64,000 nt of DNA from G963664115 sp965263045 (GTDB lineage: Bacteria; Acidobacteriota; Terriglobia; 20CM-2-55-15): positions 3,062 through 67,061 of the forward strand of contig CBDHGK010000023.1 in assembly GCA_965263045.1 (NCBI GenBank), read 5' to 3'. Within the stretch, counting starts at the first letter, position 1; each line of letters starts with the position of its first letter. The notes below the pieces were generated by a model. The model saw nothing but the letters and a program-made list of their open reading frames with translations, was not told the DNA's origin and made no database searches. Below are positions 25,218-34,000 of the stretch, one piece after another. The translations under genes and the position numbers were made by a program.

Positions 25218-26832
25218 AACCTTTGATTGCAAACCAACTAAGGACGTACCCTCCAATGGATTCGTCTGTTTCAATGACTTCGTAGTCCAACCCAAGGGTA
25301 GGTAGGTAAGAACGGTCGTTCAACCAATGGGCAAAATCGGGCAGGGATTTGAGTTCAACTAGTTTCTGAATGAACTGCGTAGCACGAATCACGGGGACAG
25401 AATCGTGTTGTACCCAGGCTCCCCCGATCGAGTTTTCGGAAACTAGTGCCCACTCAAAGCCGTAGTCACTATCAACCTCTAAGCGTTCAGTAAACGCGGT
25501 GGGGGTGACGCCGAAAAGTCTCTTTCTCTCCAACACTTGTTCGATACCGCGAGCAATTTCTTCTGATCTGTCACGGATTTCGCGGGGCTCAGCAGGAGCG
25601 ATAAAGGACTTCAATTCAAGGATGAGGCAGTAGCGCTGAGTATCCGATATGAGGGCTAGGTCAATGTCCAAAGCTGGCTCAAGCGCCCCAAGAGTACCGT
25701 TCCAGAATCTAAGTTGTAAGTCTTTCAATCCGGATTGAATCCGCGATCGTAGGCGGCCTTCTTTTTCGCCGCTCAGCTTACTGTATGCCTCCCGAGTGTC
25801 TGGTGTTCGATTCAATAATACGATCAGGTTTCTATCCATTGAACTGTTCAGTATCAAAGATGGAGCCCATCCGATGACGTTGGAGGTCAGTGGAATAAGC
25901 GGCTGAAGAGCGGGATCGGGAGAGTGGAGTTGATTCGCTCCGTAGGTGAGATCACCTAGTATTGCTTGAATCCGCGACGGTTCTAGTCGTGTGTATCGGG
26001 TGAGTCTGCGAGCCAATTCATCTGGGGTCATGAGGACCAAAGCCTGATCGTATCCCAAGCCGACGCAGCCAAGATTTGCTGCGGTAATACGCGCGAAGAA
26101 GTGAATCGCAGACAACACCCACAACACTTTCATTGTTTGACAAAACTCGTCCATGGAATAATTGCCGAGTTGCCAGTGTCCAGGCGAAGTGAATCGTTCA
26201 TTCAGGCTCGCGTCAAGATCCTGTGATGTCTGTTTGACCAATCTCGGATTAAGCGGGTAGAAAAATTTGTCGCCCTTGACACGTACCGACCTACTCAACG
26301 TCCGCTGTAAAGGAAGAATCGAGGGAGCAATCGAGCCTCCCTCTTTGTCCAGCAAATCCATGAGCCGGTCGTAAGCATCAAAGCGCGTGTCGTCACGTAG
26401 CGGACCTGACGCCACGATTCGATCACCATCGAGTTGCAGTTCCAGCAAGCCCAAGCTCGCATAAGTGAACGCCGATTCAAATGCAAGGTACCTTGATGCC
26501 AATTCAGAGAGATCGCGAGCGGCCTCGTATGGATCGTCAGAATATCCGATGGGAATAACATCCCCCTGTTCGCACTCCTTGTGCAGCCACCGGAGGGGCC
26601 ACTTTGCCATGTTCATGACGTGGTCAGCGATTGCAGCGCCCTCGTTCGGCGAGACCTCGTCGGCACCTCGGCTGATTTGCCACACTTGCCGTATGGAGAC
26701 TTCCTCGCACTGGGCGAGGAAGTACCAAGCAGCTTCGCCAAAGGTCATCTTGAATAACGGATTGCAGCGGTAAGCCGTGTCGATTTGTCTTTCAGCCGCT
26801 CTGAGGTCTTTCGATACAGGGTCTCGCTCCAT
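25180..26832 (-). CDS. Putative PD-(D/E)XK-type nuclease, C-terminus replaced
   Basis: 550 residues from ATG 26832. Most of it is helical and unrecognised. At about 405-425 ALDIDLALISDTQRYCLILE followed by LKSF shows the D...E-x-K spacing of restriction-like nucleases. The final residues NLSEFSGDSIT and the stop come from an IS3 end, so the native C-terminus has been lost. It is divergent from the AIPR gene at 27229 with about 400 bases between. Inferred role: defence-related nuclease, possibly inactive; no family name can be given. Confidence 0.5.
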   Translation of the reverse strand: MERDPVSKDLRAAERQIDTAYRCNPLFKMTFGEAAWYFLAQCEEVSIRQVWQISRGADEVSPNEGAAIADHVMNMAKWPLRWLHKECEQGDVIPIGYSDDPYEAARDLSELASRYLAFESAFTYASLGLLELQLDGDRIVASGPLRDDTRFDAYDRLMDLLDKEGGSIAPSILPLQRTLSRSVRVKGDKFFYPLNPRLVKQTSQDLDASLNERFTSPGHWQLGNYSMDEFCQTMKVLWVLSAIHFFARITAANLGCVGLGYDQALVLMTPDELARRLTRYTRLEPSRIQAILGDLTYGANQLHSPDPALQPLIPLTSNVIGWAPSLILNSSMDRNLIVLLNRTPDTREAYSKLSGEKEGRLRSRIQSGLKDLQLRFWNGTLGALEPALDIDLALISDTQRYCLILELKSFIAPAEPREIRDRSEEIARGIEQVLERKRLFGVTPTAFTERLEVDSDYGFEWALVSENSIGGAWVQHDSVPVIRATQFIQKLVELKSLPDFAHWLNDRSYLPTLGLDYEVIETDESIGGYVLSWFAIKGLNLSEFSGDSIT

Positions 26833-27228
26833 GTGCGTTTCTAGCAGCTATATCTCACCAATAGGACCAGAAGGCCGCCTCCGTTTGGTTTCTGAAACGT
26901 TCTCGTTAAACGCTTTATGCCAGACCAGGCGACCTTTCCTGGTCCAGTGGGTGAAATTTGCGGGTTAGCCGATTGATCGGGGGTCTGGCCCAGAAGATTC
27001 ACAAACGCCAGTTCGCAATTCCGATCCCATGGCGGTCGAATCCCGCCCTGATCTGGCGTCACGTGATGGCAGCATAGTCCGCATTGCCGCAGAGCACTCC
27101 TGATCTTATCGCTCCGACAATCCTGTCTGCACCAGAACCCGTATAATCCCTTTAAGCTCTGATGGTCTGGCGTCGTTGGTGCGCCGACCGTGCTGAGCTT
27201 AGCTCATGCCGAAGGGATTGCTGCGCTA
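26833..27228. promoter_or_regulatory. Divergent intergenic region with promoter candidate
   Basis: This spacer between the putative nuclease and the AIPR gene has a TATAAT at 27142-27147, a good -10 box for the plus-strand gene; a -35 about 17 bases upstream is poor. Just upstream lies CCTGTCTGCACCAGAACCC (27122-27140), identical to a 19-base stretch at 11191-11209. No gene is evident. Confidence 0.4.
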
Positions 27229-28950
27229 ATGGACATGATCACTGAATCGTTGCTTGCTGAGTTCTCGAAGGAACAGGAACTTGGAGGACTGCCAAAGGAC
27301 CAGCGATTCGAGCATTTCGCCGCTTACATAACTGTCCGCCGCCAGCAGGGCGAAACCTTTAACACCGGCGATGTCGTGACTGGCAAGGGTGGAGACACTG
27401 GGATTGATGCCTTTGCAGCGATAGTGAACGGCACGCTTGTTGCGAATGCTGGTGAGCTTGAGGAACTCGCTGAGTCTTCTGCGTACCTTGACGTTGCGTT
27501 CGTGTTCGTGCAAGCAGCTCAGAGCCCGTCTTTCGATGTGGCAAAGATTGGGACCTTTGGTTACGGAATCCTAGACTTCTTCGCTGATGAGCCGAAGCTG
27601 AAACGCAATGACAGCATCGAAGAGGCAGTCACGCTCATGCGAGCCATCTACGGCCAAGCCGCACAGTTCAAGCGAGGGAACCCATCGTGCAAGCTGTACT
27701 ACGTTACTACTGGTAAGTGGGAAAACGACCAGAACCTGATCGGAAGGTCAGAAACGGTGACCGCCGATCTCAAGAACACAGGGCTGTTTAGCGACGTTGA
27801 CTTCTATCCGATTGGGAAGGCCGAAATCCAGAAGCTATACGCACAGGCCAAGAACGCCATCGCTAGAGAGTTCGTTTTTCAAAATCGCACCGTCGTGCCA
27901 GCAATGGCCGGCGTTGACGACGCGTACCTTGGCCTAATCCCTGCGGCAGAGGTCCTAAGAATTCTCACTGATGAGGACGGGGAGATAGTGAAGAGTATCT
28001 TCTACGATAACGTGAGGGACTGGCAGAATTTCAATGACGTAAATGACGAGATACGGCGCACACTGGAGTCGCCTGACGCCACTCGATTTGCCTTGATGAA
28101 CAACGGCATCACGATTATCGCCAGACATCTGCAACCAACTGGAAATACTTTCTACATCGAGGACTTCCAAATCGTGAACGGTTGCCAGACGAGCCACGTC
28201 CTCTTTGAAGTTATGCGCGAGCATGAGATCAGCGACTCAGTCATGATCCCCCTGCGTCTGATCGCAACGCAGGATGAGGATGTAATGAACGCCATCATCC
28301 GAGCGACTAATCGACAGACTGAAGTCAAAGAAGAACATTTCTTCGCGATTACCGAGTTCCCGCGCCAACTCGAAGCCTACTTCAGTGCGTTTCCAGAACC
28401 GAAGCGGTTGTATTACGAACGCCGCCTCCGCCAGTACGACAGCACCGCTATCGAGAAGACCCGAATCGTGACACAAGCCAATCTGACAAGGGCGTTCGCG
28501 GCGATGTTTCTTAGCGACCCACACACGGTGGCTAGAAGCTACAAGTCGATACGCTCAAAGATTGGTGGTGATATTTTCGGAAAGTCTCATCGACTTGAGC
28601 CGTACTACACTGCTGCAGTCACCCTGTACAAGCTTGAATACTTATTCCGCAACCGCAAGGTCGATCCGAAGTTCAAACCAGTGCGCTACCACCTGTTGTT
28701 CGCGGTAAGGCAACTGATCAATCCTGGCGGACTTCCGCCGATGAATGCGGGTGCAATGAGCGACTACTGCGAGCCGATCCTTGCAGCCTTGTGGGACCCC
28801 GACCAAGTTGACGCAGTGTTTGGTCAGGCGTTGGCCGCTATCGAAACTGCCGCCGGACCTGATGGTTCGCTGAGCCGTGATGCAATTCGAACGCTACCGT
28901 TTACAGTGCGAGTCACGGAGGCTTGTGGAGTAACGAGGGGAGTGACGTAG
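27229..28950 (+). CDS. AIPR family protein
   Basis: 573 residues from ATG 27229 (MDMITESLLAEFSKEQELGG); a GTG at 27190 is an upstream alternative. The AIPR (abortive infection phage resistance) family is marked by ALMNNGITIIARH and IEDFQIVNGCQTSHVL, then ATNRQTEVKEEHFFAI. The N-terminal part contains a possible restriction-like fold (GDTGIDAFAAIVNG...VAFVFVQA), as in related proteins. It stands alone here, divergent from a truncated nuclease-like gene. Inferred role: phage-response effector; biochemical activity is not shown by the sequence. Confidence 0.85.
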   Translation: MDMITESLLAEFSKEQELGGLPKDQRFEHFAAYITVRRQQGETFNTGDVVTGKGGDTGIDAFAAIVNGTLVANAGELEELAESSAYLDVAFVFVQAAQSPSFDVAKIGTFGYGILDFFADEPKLKRNDSIEEAVTLMRAIYGQAAQFKRGNPSCKLYYVTTGKWENDQNLIGRSETVTADLKNTGLFSDVDFYPIGKAEIQKLYAQAKNAIAREFVFQNRTVVPAMAGVDDAYLGLIPAAEVLRILTDEDGEIVKSIFYDNVRDWQNFNDVNDEIRRTLESPDATRFALMNNGITIIARHLQPTGNTFYIEDFQIVNGCQTSHVLFEVMREHEISDSVMIPLRLIATQDEDVMNAIIRATNRQTEVKEEHFFAITEFPRQLEAYFSAFPEPKRLYYERRLRQYDSTAIEKTRIVTQANLTRAFAAMFLSDPHTVARSYKSIRSKIGGDIFGKSHRLEPYYTAAVTLYKLEYLFRNRKVDPKFKPVRYHLLFAVRQLINPGGLPPMNAGAMSDYCEPILAALWDPDQVDAVFGQALAAIETAAGPDGSLSRDAIRTLPFTVRVTEACGVTRGVT

Positions 28951-29094
28951 GTCTCCCAGTCGCCTTGCTTGCCCTCAATAATTCTGAGTATGTTCCACTT
29001 GCTTTTGTCCGGGGGCGGAAGATGTCAACAAGTTTGAGACTGAACCGCCCCGGGTTTCCCGGAGACTCCATTACTTGAGAAGATGGGAGTCATT

Positions 29095-29415
29095 ATGGGA
29101 AGAGCAAGCAGATATGCACCCGAGGTTCGGGAACGTGCGGTACGAATGGTGGCCGAGCACCAGGGGGAGTACGCCTCACAGTGGGCGGCAATGGCGTCGA
29201 TCGCTGCGAAGATCGGTTGTACCCCAGAAACACTGCGTAAGTGGGTCCGGCAAACAGAGCGTGATATGGGCCAACGTGGGGGCCTGACCAAGGACGAGAA
29301 ACAACGGCTAAAGGAACTGGAACGGGAGAATCGTGAGCTGAAACGAGCGAACGAGATCCTGCGCAAGGCGTCAGCGTTTTTCGCACAGGCGGAACTCGAC
29401 CGCCGACCCCGGTGA
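29095..29415 (+). CDS. IS3-family OrfA
   Basis: 106 residues from ATG 29095 (MGRASRYAPEVRERAVRMVA); an ATG four codons earlier is also possible. The helix-turn-helix (AAKIGCTPETLRKWVRQTER) binds IS ends. A leucine-zipper-like C-terminus (EKQRLKELERENRELKRANE) mediates dimerisation. In IS3 elements the full transposase forms by programmed frameshift from OrfA into OrfB; the two frames meet at 29412-29415. Confidence 0.9.
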   Translation: MGRASRYAPEVRERAVRMVAEHQGEYASQWAAMASIAAKIGCTPETLRKWVRQTERDMGQRGGLTKDEKQRLKELERENRELKRANEILRKASAFFAQAELDRRPR

Positions 29416-30323
29416 TGGCGGATTTCATCGAGACGAATCGAGGCCGGTATGGGGTCGAGTCGATCTGCAGTGTGCTGCCGATCGCCCCATCGACGTTCTA
29501 GGAGCACCAGGCACGGGAAAAGAATCCAGATCGATTGCCCGCGCGTGCGAAGCGCGACGCGAAGCTTCGAGTCGAGATCGATCGGGTCTGGAGGGAAAAC
29601 CGTCAGGTCTATGGCGTCCGCAAGGTCTGGAAGCAATTGAATCGCGAGAACACAGACGTTGCCCGTTGTACCGTTGAACGATTGATGCGGGAAATGGGGC
29701 TTGAAGGCGTGGTTCGGGGCCGGAAGATCAAGACCACGATCCCGGATGAAGTAGCTCTCAGACCCGCCGATCTTGTGGATCGGGACTTCAGCGCGACCCG
29801 TCCCAATGAGCTGTGGATCGCGGATCTCACGTATGTTGCAACATGGCGAGGGTTTGTTTACGTCGCATTCGTCATCGATGTCTTCTCCCGAAAGATCGTC
29901 GGTTGGCGAACGATGAATTCGCTAAAGACTGACATTGCCTTGGATGCGCTGGAGCAGGCCCTCTGGTCGCGCCCTGACACTGAAGGTTTGATTCATCACA
30001 GCGACCGCGGCGTCCAATATCTGTCGATTCGGTATACGGAACGATTGGCCGAGGTCGGAATTGAGCCGTCGGTTGGGAGCATCGGGGACTCCTACGACAA
30101 TGCCATGGTCGAATCTGTAATCGGGTTATTCAAGACCGAAGTCATTCGAAGAGAGGGGCCCTGGCGAGGTCTTGACGATGTGGAGTACGCGACACTCGAC
30201 TGGGTGTCCTGGTACAACGAGCACCGCCTTCTCGAACCGATCGGATACATTCCTCCAGTCGAGTTCGAGCAGGTGTACTATCGCAACGAAGCAACTCCAG
30301 TCACCGTGGCCGGAGTCAACTAA
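29415..30323 (+). pseudogene. IS3-family OrfB with an amber codon
   Basis: The OrfB frame opens at ATG 29415 overlapping the orfA stop. It meets a TAG at 29499-29501 where relatives have tyrosine (STF-Y-EHQA). Beyond it the integrase core is intact: WIADLTYVATW, IHHSDRGVQY and GDSYDNAMVESVIGLFKTE give D, D and E. A shorter product from an internal start near 29535 would miss only the N-terminal part, so some activity is conceivable, but normal OrfAB fusion is blocked. Confidence 0.8.
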
Positions 30324-30350
30324 AACGGTCTCCGGGAAACCCGGGGCGGT

Positions 30351-30719
30351 TCAGAATTTCAAGGCGGCCTTGCGATCTCTCTTCTTCGAGACAAAGGCTT
30401 CCAGCACTTCGCCTTCCTGGTCCACGGCGCGCCACAGGTAATGGCGTTCGCCATTGATTTTCACGAACACTTCATCGAGGTACCACCGCCAACCCGACAA
30501 CGCGCGCATTCGACCCGGCCGCTTCTTGCGGATCTCGGCGGCAAAGATCGGGCCAAAACGGTTCCACCAGCACCGGATGGTCTCGTGGCTCACCTCGATC
30601 CCGCGCTCGTGGAAAAGATCCTCGACATTGCGTAGCGACAGTGGGAAGCGCACATACATCATCACGGCAAGGCGGATGATTTCGGGCGAAGTCTTGAAAT
30701 AGCGGAATGGATTCTTCAT
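30351..30719 (-). pseudogene. IS6-family transposase truncated by the IS3 element
   Basis: From ATG 30719 the frame reads MKNPFRYFKTSPEIIRLAVM, SLRNVEDLFHERGIEVSHET and WRWYLDEVFVKINGERHYLW, with the first catalytic Asp. It ends after RDRKAALKF at a TGA contributed by the IS3 end. The rest of the gene is missing from the other side of the IS3, so this is a 122-residue N-terminal piece. It differs from the IS6 relic at 14041-14327. Confidence 0.85.
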
Positions 30720-30912
30720 CCGAAGACAATTACAAGACGCATCTTCCCAACGCAAGCCGTTTTCCTCTGACAATGCCTACAACGGGATGCAGAACAAGGA
30801 AGTCGAACAGGGCTACTTCTGGCTCCTACCACTGCTCAATCGGTCTTAGCGTACGATTTGTTCCGTTTCGTGAGGTGCCCCCTACATCGTGGTGTGCAAG
30901 TCCAATGGACGA

Positions 30913-32982
30913 TTAGAGATGTTCGACCTCTGCCAGCATCCGCACTCCGTGTTTGGCCTGCTTCGCCGAAGGAACCTTGGTCCACTCCATGGCGGCATAG
31001 CTGGCGAGGGTGGTAGCGATTCCGAGCTCCCATGTCTTTAGCTTCCCGGACGAAGTGCCCCACTTGACGACGTGAAGCCAAGTCTCCGGTCCGGCCTGCA
31101 TAACCCTTGCGATGCTCTCGCGGTCTTTTTCGGACAGTTTCCCGGATTGGCCGGAGTGGGCACCCACATTTGGCAGCGGCTGGCCTTCCGAGAGCTCATC
31201 CAGCAGTTCTCGTGGCAGGTTGAGGTCAATAGTCTGGATCTCTCTCCAGCATTCCTCCCTCTTGCACCACTCCGTTACATTTCTGTCCCCGGCAGTTTGC
31301 ACGATCGCCTCGTGAATCTCGGGCATCCAGTCGTGAAGAACCGACTCAAGAGTTGGTGATACTTGCCGGGCATCCCAGATCGCCGAGAGGTCGACGCGTC
31401 CCGCGGTACGCCAAGAGAACAGCGCAACGGTGTACGTAACCGCGTTCGCCCGATATCCGGTGAATGCATGCTTGCGCGCTATCTTTTCCGCGGTCTTGTA
31501 AATGATCACCTTAGCGACCACCTCCGTGTAGTAAGCAGTATCTGGTTCCCAGTCGTCACCGTACTCGCGAGCAAGCCACTGGGTGAACGCTGCAAAGTTC
31601 TTCTGGCCACCTCTGCTGACTACATGCGGCAATTGGCTCCATGTGTTCGCGTATTTGGCTAGCTGGACCTTGTCAAATTTCTGCTTCGATGGGGTCCTAC
31701 TGTCGAAGGCCTTCTTCCGCATTGGTGTCGTACCGTCACGGGCTCGCGCTACTTGATACTGACCGCGTGCTCGCTCGTAGAACCAACGGGTGGCCTCCCC
31801 TGGACACCACACCGTCTCCGACAACTGCTGTAGCTTGACGTGATACTTGCTGTTGGCTGAGAAGTCGGCTTCGTTGACCTTGTTCTGAGAATTTGCAAAC
31901 CGGCTGACTAGAGGAACGAGGGTGCCGATCTGTTCTTCGTTGACCACGGTGATCTTGGCTTGAACGAAGACTCGGGAGAGGTCTGCGCGGTCCACATGCA
32001 CTGCACGGTGAATCGTCGCGACGGTTTGACCACCGTTCACTATCTGCATTCCCGTAATACCGCGGATCGCCATTCCACCGTCTGAACGGTCAGCTAGGGC
32101 CAAGGATCCTGCAGTTATGCACAGGCCATTGTTGTACGCCATGAAGCGTTCCGGTTGTTCGAGGATGGTCTTCCTGATGCCCTTGTTCACCTTCCCACGC
32201 AGCATCAGAAAAGAGCGGACGTTGAGCTCCAGAAGACGGGATCCGAACTCGTGATACAGGCTGTGGAGAAGTGTGCCGGGAACGATCGCCAGATACACTC
32301 TGTAGTCTGCCGTCTCCGCTGGAACCTCAAGGCAAGGTAGTGACTCACCAAGTCGCTCCTCGATGTCGATAGTGATTGGTTCGTACGGAAGACCGGAAGC
32401 TTGGGCCCGGAACAGCCGCTGATGGTCCCACACATCGATTTGTACCTCCACTCCTTCCAGATCCACTTCTAACCCGCTTGGATCTACCGCGGTACCGTCC
32501 ACCAAGACGATCAGCCGAACCCGTTCGATCCTATCCATAACCTCGTGAACACGTTGGAGCATCGCGAACACATCAGAGGCGGGCTCGACTTCCTTGTGAA
32601 ACTCCCTTCCAGCGACTGGAATCAAATGACTAGCCTGTCTCGCCGCACGAAGCAACTCGCCGCGTGGTACCGTCGGAGGAGAATCGGGCTCACGCAAGAT
32701 CGTGGTGATGACGTCAAGCTGTGCTTCGTCCTCCTCAAAGTTCCAGCCATTCACACAAACCTTGTGTCGACCGACAAGCTTCTCGAAGAAGCAGTCCTCA
32801 GCGCCGCTCACCTGTCCTAGATCCTCGAGCATCTCGAGCACAACCTGGGTAAATGCCGCCTCCCGAAACGCTGCTCCAAGCACCTCCTCCCCTGCGTCGC
32901 CTGTAACCTCCGTGCTCCTGTCAGAAACCCTGGCATGGAGCTGCGCCAGAAATGCCGAGATCTCATGGCTGTCGATACTCAT
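30913..32982 (-). CDS. AIPR family protein, last gene of the seven-gene defence operon
   Basis: 689 residues from ATG 32982, whose ATGA overlaps the stop of the DUF4420 gene. Family motifs are FMAYNNGLCITAGSLAL and ITGMQIVNGGQTVATIHRAV, then SRFANSQNKVNEADFSANSK. The N-terminal third differs from the AIPR protein at 27229. AIPR proteins recur in predicted operons with Z1, DUF4420 and GHKL ATPases. Inferred role: effector or nucleic-acid processing arm of the system. Confidence 0.88.
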   Translation of the reverse strand: MSIDSHEISAFLAQLHARVSDRSTEVTGDAGEEVLGAAFREAAFTQVVLEMLEDLGQVSGAEDCFFEKLVGRHKVCVNGWNFEEDEAQLDVITTILREPDSPPTVPRGELLRAARQASHLIPVAGREFHKEVEPASDVFAMLQRVHEVMDRIERVRLIVLVDGTAVDPSGLEVDLEGVEVQIDVWDHQRLFRAQASGLPYEPITIDIEERLGESLPCLEVPAETADYRVYLAIVPGTLLHSLYHEFGSRLLELNVRSFLMLRGKVNKGIRKTILEQPERFMAYNNGLCITAGSLALADRSDGGMAIRGITGMQIVNGGQTVATIHRAVHVDRADLSRVFVQAKITVVNEEQIGTLVPLVSRFANSQNKVNEADFSANSKYHVKLQQLSETVWCPGEATRWFYERARGQYQVARARDGTTPMRKKAFDSRTPSKQKFDKVQLAKYANTWSQLPHVVSRGGQKNFAAFTQWLAREYGDDWEPDTAYYTEVVAKVIIYKTAEKIARKHAFTGYRANAVTYTVALFSWRTAGRVDLSAIWDARQVSPTLESVLHDWMPEIHEAIVQTAGDRNVTEWCKREECWREIQTIDLNLPRELLDELSEGQPLPNVGAHSGQSGKLSEKDRESIARVMQAGPETWLHVVKWGTSSGKLKTWELGIATTLASYAAMEWTKVPSAKQAKHGVRMLAEVEHL

Positions 32983-33983
32983 GAATTCTGACCCGACAGA
33001 ACAGACATCACGTCCTCCCCATTGCGCTCGTGGGGCGTGCAGTGGGCCAGGGCAACAGAAAATCTGACGTCGACGACCCCAGCGGGGAGATCCGGCTCCA
33101 ACAATCGCGGAAATCCAGTAGTCACCTGGAACCACCGGTGTCGGCGAACGGTGTATCGCTGCAAGGTGCCTTCGTCGAATTGCTGGTCGGTATAACCGAC
33201 TTGAAAGAGCCGTTCATCAAACTGGTTACGACAAGCATCGTCGATCCTGTTCCTGAGCCGGCCGACCAACTCTGGTAGCGACAGCTCGGCGCTGGCACTT
33301 TCCTCGACCTGAAGGAAGTACAGGAACAAGCCGGGTAAGCCACGGTCATCTAGTTGCTTGACTCCGCTGATCGGAATTGCCTTTGGCGTGCCGGTCTTCG
33401 TCGTCTTCACTTCCACAGCGGCAGCCGGTAGTTGAAAGTCATGGGCATCTCTGTTTGGTCCACGCCACCGGTTGACCACAATCGTGTCCGAAAGCCCCTC
33501 GTCGAGCAGCAGTTCAAGCAGCCACAATTCGCCAAATAGACCGCGTTGGGCCTCGTCCGAAAGCCCCTCCGAACCAAACTGACGAAGAAAAGACTGCCAC
33601 CGCTCAATCCTCGCTACGAAACGTTTGACTGCCGCTTCATCATCTTGGGCCGTAAGAACGCTGGCTACGACGTCCAGTGCAAGCGGGGCAAAGACCCCTC
33701 GGTAGCGTTCGACCGACACAACAACGTGAAAACATGTCCGCCCACCGTGCCCAGATACAGTCTGGATACCCCGGATCTCGAGCCCACCTGCCCTTGGGAG
33801 GTCGAGACCTGACGGCAAGGCTGTGGTCTTGACCTCAAGCAGCACAGCCTCAAATCCATCACTTCGGCGGCGTCCAGCGTACACCGCTGGCTGGGATGGC
33901 TCGCTCAAACGAAGTCGAACGAACCCTGTGCCTTCACCGATCACGGTCTCGAGCTTTGACCACGCCTTCGATAGTTCGCTCAA
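32979..33983 (-). CDS. DUF4420 PD-(D/E)XK-motif protein
   Basis: 334 residues. The likely TTG start at 33983 has an ideal AGGAGG seven bases upstream, which decides it. The signature block is RGLFGELWLLELLLDEG followed by WRGPNRDAHDFQLPAAAVEV and KTTKT, giving the D...E-x-K catalytic pattern of restriction-like nucleases. The protein follows the Z1 gene by 17 bases and overlaps the AIPR gene. Inferred role: nuclease of the operon. Confidence 0.85.
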   Translation of the reverse strand: MSELSKAWSKLETVIGEGTGFVRLRLSEPSQPAVYAGRRRSDGFEAVLLEVKTTALPSGLDLPRAGGLEIRGIQTVSGHGGRTCFHVVVSVERYRGVFAPLALDVVASVLTAQDDEAAVKRFVARIERWQSFLRQFGSEGLSDEAQRGLFGELWLLELLLDEGLSDTIVVNRWRGPNRDAHDFQLPAAAVEVKTTKTGTPKAIPISGVKQLDDRGLPGLFLYFLQVEESASAELSLPELVGRLRNRIDDACRNQFDERLFQVGYTDQQFDEGTLQRYTVRRHRWFQVTTGFPRLLEPDLPAGVVDVRFSVALAHCTPHERNGEDVMSVLSGQNS

Positions 33984-34000
33984 TTCGAGGCCTCCTCGGT

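Larger units (their letters stand above)
29041..30353 (+). mobile_element. IS3-family element
   Basis: Inverted ends at 29041-29067 and 30327-30353 begin TGAACCGCCCCGGGTTTCCC and match almost perfectly over 26-27 bases. Inside are orfA and a stop-bearing orfB. Its insertion truncated an IS6-type transposase gene on the right (30351-30719). A relic of the same kind of end sits at 25155-25217. No clear target duplication was identified. Confidence 0.9.
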
